Of a stretch of 64,000 nt of DNA, positions 60,528 to 64,000 are shown piece by piece. This DNA is from Ancylobacter dichloromethanicus (GTDB lineage: Bacteria; Pseudomonadota; Alphaproteobacteria; Rhizobiales; Xanthobacteraceae), in contig NZ_JAHBGC010000038.1 in NCBI RefSeq assembly GCF_018390645.1, positions 265,911-329,910 of the forward strand, written 5' to 3'. Below the pieces are notes generated by a model. The model worked only from the letters and a program-made list of their open reading frames with translations, searched no databases and was not told where the DNA came from. Every line of letters begins with the position of its first letter. Position 1 is the stretch's first letter. The translations under genes were made by a program, and so were the position numbers.

Positions 60528-61306
60528 GTCCGGCCGCCGAGTTCGCTCTCGTGCCAGCGCCGCAGCGCCAGCCAGGAGAGCAGGCTCAGCGCGGCGTAGA
60601 TGAAGATACCGGTGAGCGAGATCAGGATGAGCGCCGCGAACAGGCGCGGAATGTTCAGCCGGTAGGCGGATTCGACGATGCGGAAGGCGAGGCCCGAACC
60701 CTGCCCGGCCGAGCCGGCGGCGATCTCGCCGACCACCGCGCCGATCAGCGCCAGCCCGCCGGCAATGCGCAGCCCGCCGAGGAAATAGGGCAGGGCGGTG
60801 GGCAGCTTGAGCTGCACCAGCGTCTGCCCGCGCGAGGCGCCCGAGAGGCGGAACAGGTCGCGCAGATTAGGGTCGACCGAGTTCAGCCCCAGCGTGGTGT
60901 TGGACAGCACGGGGAAGAAAGCGACGATCCAGGCGCAGACCAGCACCGCCGCATCGGTGGAGAGGTAGATCAGCATCAGCGGCGCCACCGCGATCACCGG
61001 CGTCACCTGCAAGATCACGGCGATCGGGAACAGCGAGAATTCGACGATGCGGGCGCTGGCGAAGATCAGCGCCAGCGCACCCCCGCCGGCGACGGCAAAG
61101 AGCAGCGCGATCACCGTGGTCTGCAACGTCACCAGCATGGAGGCGAACAGGACGGCGCGGTCCTCGATCAGCGTCTCCAGCACCTCGCCCGGCGCCGGCA
61201 GCACATAGGGCGGCAGATTGTTGATCTTGACCACCAGCGACCAGGCAAGGACCAGCGCCACCAGCACGCCGAGGGGCAGGAACCAGCGCAGCGGCGAGGT
61301 GGCCAT
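60524..61306 (-). CDS. ABC transporter permease (SsuC/ThiX type)
   Basis: 260 residues with six membrane helices and the EAA-type loop LSGASRGQTLVQLKLPTALP. AVVGEIAAGSAGQGSGLAF is common in permeases for taurine, sulfonates or pyrimidines. Stop-start overlap of 4 nt with the amidohydrolase gene; 12 nt after the ATPase gene. Confidence 0.88.
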   Translation of the reverse strand: MATSPLRWFLPLGVLVALVLAWSLVVKINNLPPYVLPAPGEVLETLIEDRAVLFASMLVTLQTTVIALLFAVAGGGALALIFASARIVEFSLFPIAVILQVTPVIAVAPLMLIYLSTDAAVLVCAWIVAFFPVLSNTTLGLNSVDPNLRDLFRLSGASRGQTLVQLKLPTALPYFLGGLRIAGGLALIGAVVGEIAAGSAGQGSGLAFRIVESAYRLNIPRLFAALILISLTGIFIYAALSLLSWLALRRWHESELGGRT

Positions 61307-61318
61307 CTCCGCCTCCGC

Positions 61319-62146
61319 CTAGTGCGCGTCCATCGCCCGGGCAAGGGCGAGGGAGGTTTCGCGGCACAGGCCGGCATATTCGGGCGAGGTGCGGAAGGCC
61401 TCGTCGCGCGGTTGGTTCGGGTCGATGACAAGTTCGGAGGAAACCCGCCCCGGCCGGGCGCGGAACACCAGGATGCGCGAGGACAGGTAGACCGATTCGA
61501 ACACAGAATGGGTGACGAAGACGATGGTGCAGCCGAGCCGCCGCCACACCTCCAGCAGATCGTTGTTGAGCTTGAAACGGGTGATCTCGTCGAGCGCGGC
61601 GAAGGGCTCGTCCATCAGCAGCAGGCGCGGCTTTGTGACCAGGGCGCGGGCGATGGAGACGCGCATCTTCATGCCGCCGGAGAGTTCGCGCGGATAGGCG
61701 TCGCGAAAGCCGGCAAGGCCGACCAGTTCCAGCGCTTCGGCGATGGCCGGCTCGGCCTCGCGTCGGCTGGTCCCGGCGAGCTTGAGCGGCAGATGGACAT
61801 TGCCGAACACGCTGGCCCACGGCATCAGCGTCGGCTCCTGGAACACGAAGCCGATGGAACGAGGCTCGGCGACGCGGCGGACTGTCTCCTCCTCGTGCCA
61901 GTCGAGCCGGCCCTCGCTCGGCTCGGTGAGCCCGGCGATGAGGCGCAGCGCGGTCGACTTGCCGCAGCCGGAAGGGCCGAGCAGCGAGACGAACTCGCCC
62001 TGCCGCACGTCCATGTCGAGCCCTTCCAGCGCGGTGACGGCATTGGCGAACCGCTTGCCGACCCCGCTGAGGCGCAGCAGCGCCGTGCCGGGGGCGGTGC
62101 CGGCCACGCTCTGCCGCGAATCGAGGTCCGGTGCCGGTGCGTTCAT
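61319..62146 (-). CDS. ABC transporter ATP-binding protein (SsuB/ThiZ type)
   Basis: 275 residues from ATG 62146. Walker A LLGPSGCGKSTALRL, Q-loop VFQEPTLMPWASV, signature ELSGGMKMRVSIARAL, Walker B LLLMDEPFAALDE and switch FVTHSVFE. Pairs with the permease and the THI5-like binding protein. Confidence 0.9.
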   Translation of the reverse strand: MNAPAPDLDSRQSVAGTAPGTALLRLSGVGKRFANAVTALEGLDMDVRQGEFVSLLGPSGCGKSTALRLIAGLTEPSEGRLDWHEEETVRRVAEPRSIGFVFQEPTLMPWASVFGNVHLPLKLAGTSRREAEPAIAEALELVGLAGFRDAYPRELSGGMKMRVSIARALVTKPRLLLMDEPFAALDEITRFKLNNDLLEVWRRLGCTIVFVTHSVFESVYLSSRILVFRARPGRVSSELVIDPNQPRDEAFRTSPEYAGLCRETSLALARAMDAH

Positions 62147-62207
62147 GCGCGGTCGATGCACAGGGGGGAGGGCGATGGCATCTGCGCCCGGCAATCTCGG
62201 CGGCGCA

Positions 62208-63239
62208 TCATTTCGGCGCCAGTTCCTTGCCGACGCTCTTGTTCACGAACTGCAGCGTGTAGGATTTGGCGTAGTCGATGCCGGGCTCCAGCACCTTGGC
62301 CTTCACCATCCTGTCGTAGAAATCCTTCATCCGCGCATCGGTCATGGCGCCGATACCGAGCGAGGCGGTGTCGCCGGAATCGACGATGCCATATTCCTTC
62401 ATCTTGGCGATGGAGAAGGCGATCATGGCGTCGGTCATTTCAGGGTTGTCCTGCTTGATCAGCGCATTGGCCTTCACGTTGTCGCCGTAGAGATAATTGT
62501 ACCAGCCGATGATCGAGGCATCGACGAAGCGCTGCACCAGGTCGGGATTGCGCTTCACCAGTTCGCTGCGGGTCTCGATGGTGGTGGCGTAGGTGTCGAA
62601 GCCGTAATCGGCCAGCAGGAACAGCGTCGGCTTGAAGCCGCCCTGCTGCTCCACCGCATAGGGCTCGGAGGTGACGTAGCCCTGCATGGCGCTGTTCTTG
62701 TCGACGAGGAACGGCGCGGCGTTGAAGGTGTACGGCTTCACCTGGTCCTCGCTGAAGCCGTATTCGTCGACCAGCCACTGGTAATAGCTGGCCAGGCCTT
62801 CCTTGGAGATGAACAGGGTGCGGGTCTTGAGCTGCTCGAATTCGGTCACGTCCGGATGGGCGATCAGGACCTGCGGGTCCTTCTGGAAGATGGCCGCGAC
62901 CACCAGAGTGGGAATCTCCTCGACGACCGAGGAGATCGCCTGCAGCATGTTGCCGCCCATGTAGAAATCGATCTTGCCGACCGGCAGCAGCAGCCGGTTG
63001 TTGGCCTGCGGACCGCCCGGCTGGATGGTGACATTGAGCCCGTATTTGGCGTAGGTGCCGTCCGCCAGCGCCTGGTAGAAGCCGCCATGCTCGGCCTGCG
63101 CGACCCAGTTGGTGCCGAAGGTGACCTTGTCGGCGGCATGGGCCGGCTTGGCGGGCAGCAGCGCGGCGGCCACCAGCGCGGCGGCCACCAGCGCGGCGAG
63201 GGGGAAGAGGCAACGCAAGCGCGACAGACGCGGGCGCAT
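62208..63239 (-). CDS. NMT1/THI5-like ABC transporter substrate-binding protein
   Basis: 343 residues from ATG 63239. Signal peptide about 1-36, with a short repeated ALVAA from a tandem 15-bp DNA repeat (near 63166-63197). Body: VTFGTNWVAQAEHGGFYQAL, GKIDFYMGGNMLQAISSV and ISKEGLASYYQWLVDEYGF, as in THI5-like proteins for pyrimidine-related solutes. First gene of the four-gene operon. Confidence 0.9.
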   Translation of the reverse strand: MRPRLSRLRCLFPLAALVAAALVAAALLPAKPAHAADKVTFGTNWVAQAEHGGFYQALADGTYAKYGLNVTIQPGGPQANNRLLLPVGKIDFYMGGNMLQAISSVVEEIPTLVVAAIFQKDPQVLIAHPDVTEFEQLKTRTLFISKEGLASYYQWLVDEYGFSEDQVKPYTFNAAPFLVDKNSAMQGYVTSEPYAVEQQGGFKPTLFLLADYGFDTYATTIETRSELVKRNPDLVQRFVDASIIGWYNYLYGDNVKANALIKQDNPEMTDAMIAFSIAKMKEYGIVDSGDTASLGIGAMTDARMKDFYDRMVKAKVLEPGIDYAKSYTLQFVNKSVGKELAPK

Positions 63240-63402
63240 CGAAATCTCCATCCGGGTACGTTGAGGCGGTGCGTGACGGAAGCTGTGCCGCCATGATAGG
63301 CGAGCTTATTCGCCATGCACATAGGCCTTGGCGACAGGCCCGCGCAATGCGGGAGGCTCACTTTTCGGGCCTGCCTGCCGTGCCCAGCCGGAGAACTCAG
63401 CC

Positions 63403-63690
63403 ATGCTCCGTCATCTCGTGCCGCCCAGCATCCGCCGGCCTTTCGCGCGCGACAGCCATGCCGTGCGCATACCGCCCGGGGCCCGCCCGCCGCTGGTTTC
63501 CGGCCAGCTCGGCGTGTCGGTGGAGGACGTCATTCCCGAGAGCGTGGAAGCGCAGGCGGCGCTCTGCCAGGCCGCCATCTACGCCTGTCTCGCCGATCCG
63601 TCGCCGGCCTCGACGCTGATGATCGTTGCCGGCTTCACCCGCCCCGAATTCAAGGTGGAGTTCGAGGCGCTGGCGGCGACGATCGATTGA
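63403..63690 (+). CDS. Short RidA-like protein
   Basis: 95 residues from ATG 63403. PPLVSGQLGVSVEDVIPESV then EAQAALCQAAIYACLADPSP is the RidA (YjgF) pattern, but the region with the conserved Arg and the C-terminal third is missing or shortened compared with the usual 125-130 residues. RidA removes reactive enamines/imines. Divergent from the transporter operon and just before a creatininase-like gene. Confidence 0.55.
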   Translation: MLRHLVPPSIRRPFARDSHAVRIPPGARPPLVSGQLGVSVEDVIPESVEAQAALCQAAIYACLADPSPASTLMIVAGFTRPEFKVEFEALAATID

Positions 63691-63729
63691 GCCTAAAACG
63701 CGCCCATTGCATCGACCGGACCTTGCGAC

Positions 63730-64000
63730 ATGCCCCCCAAACGCTTCTGGACCGAACTCACCTGGCCCGCCTTCGCGCAGGGCGACACGCAGAACTGGAT
63801 CGCCGTGCTGCCGGTGGCGGCGGTGGAGCAGCACGGGCCGCATCTGCCGGTCGGCGTCGACGCCTTCATCGGCGAGGGCTATCTGAAGGAGGTGGCGCGG
63901 CTGCTGCCGGCCGACATCCCCGCCGTCTTCCTGCCGTTGCAGTCGATCGGCAAGTCCAACGAGCATATCCATTTTCCCGGTACGCTGACCCTGTCCGCGG
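63730..64000 (+). CDS. Creatininase-family amidohydrolase, N-terminal part
   Basis: The first 90 codons are present; the gene runs off the window. RFWTELTWPAFAQ, VLPVAAVEQHGPHLPVGVDA (metal-binding E-x-H-x4-L-P-x-G-x-D) and SIGKSNEHIHFPGTLT are diagnostic of the creatininase family. Together with the cytosine-deaminase-like enzyme it suggests catabolism of a cyclic amide or pyrimidine. Confidence 0.88.
   Translation, partial: MPPKRFWTELTWPAFAQGDTQNWIAVLPVAAVEQHGPHLPVGVDAFIGEGYLKEVARLLPADIPAVFLPLQSIGKSNEHIHFPGTLTLSA

Noticed and set aside
63166-63197. Tandem 15-bp repeat
   Set aside because: It is simply the Ala/Val-rich signal peptide of the binding protein (ALVAA repeated); no sign of a mobile or regulatory repeat.
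1-64000. Insertion sequences, integrase, CRISPR arrays
   Set aside because: No transposase, tyrosine/serine integrase or repeat-spacer pattern was found on either strand.

Overview
The window looks like the end of an integrative conjugative element (ICE) or genomic island, full of metal, arsenic and redox genes, followed by ordinary chromosome of a GC-rich alphaproteobacterium. The chromosomal genes at the right (Inh-type protease inhibitor, 2-hydroxyacid dehydrogenase, MarR, pyrimidine-type ABC transporter with a cytosine-deaminase-like hydrolase, creatininase) and the trb genes at the left suggest Hyphomicrobiales, perhaps Xanthobacteraceae-like. This host call is an inference from gene content only. 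No insertion sequence, integrase, CRISPR array or rRNA was seen.

Layout. 1-4.6 kb: end of a trb mating-pair operon (trbL-F-G-I, DUF2274) facing a LysR regulator. 4.8-10.8 kb: a bufferin locus (bufA, bufB, bufC, doxX) divergent from an ECF sigma factor of SigF type, its NrsF-type anti-sigma factor, a TlpA thioredoxin and an MTA-phosphorylase-like enzyme. 10.8-15 kb: a truncated radical SAM gene, a metallophosphoesterase-radical SAM fusion, and two glycosyltransferase-like genes of the kinds named for arsenosugar biosynthesis. 15-21.4 kb: a phosphonate-type ABC transporter, TVP38 protein and two FAD oxidoreductases. 21.4-30 kb: CDP-alcohol phosphatidyltransferase, DUF3047, DUF427, a YiiX-like hydrolase, thioredoxin/CcdA, a Tat-exported protein, a DsrE-like protein and membrane proteins. 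30.2-33.1 kb: copZ-copA-cueR. 33.2-36.7 kb: DUF547, a radical SAM gene split by one in-frame amber codon, and an ArsM-type methyltransferase. 36.7-40.3 kb: a phosphate permease among decayed gene pieces, then a peroxiredoxin-like/methyltransferase pair. 40.3-54.3 kb: a mer operon, a YPC-motif P-type ATPase with a CcdA-like protein, a MerR-HMA fusion regulator, a ChrB/MFS/DUF2127/PAP2 group, a haloacid-dehalogenase-like gene, a glutathione-reductase-like gene, a CMD-family gene and a decayed second merR. 54.5 kb: tRNA-Arg(CCG). 55.2-55.7 kb: an AlpA-like HTH gene and a radC 3' fragment, the probable chromosome junction. 55.7-64 kb: chromosomal genes.

Main observation. Thirteen promoter-like sites (ten strict, three with one mismatch) with G(T/A)AACC, a 15 or 16 nt spacer, then CGAA (usually CGAACT) lie between 7.4 and 38.7 kb. 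Almost all sit in intergenic gaps and point at the next gene. This matches the promoter I recall for the Caulobacter heavy-metal sigma factor SigF, and a SigF/NrsF pair is encoded in the middle. The sites would join the bufferin genes, the radical SAM/glycosyltransferase genes, the phn-like transporter, the CDP-alcohol phosphatidyltransferase, the ArsM-like enzyme and several redox genes into one regulon. The gene set fits an arsenosugar or arsenolipid pathway, or another thiophilic-metalloid handling system, under metal-stress control. The copper, mercury and chromate modules have their own MerR- or ChrB-type operators and lack this box.
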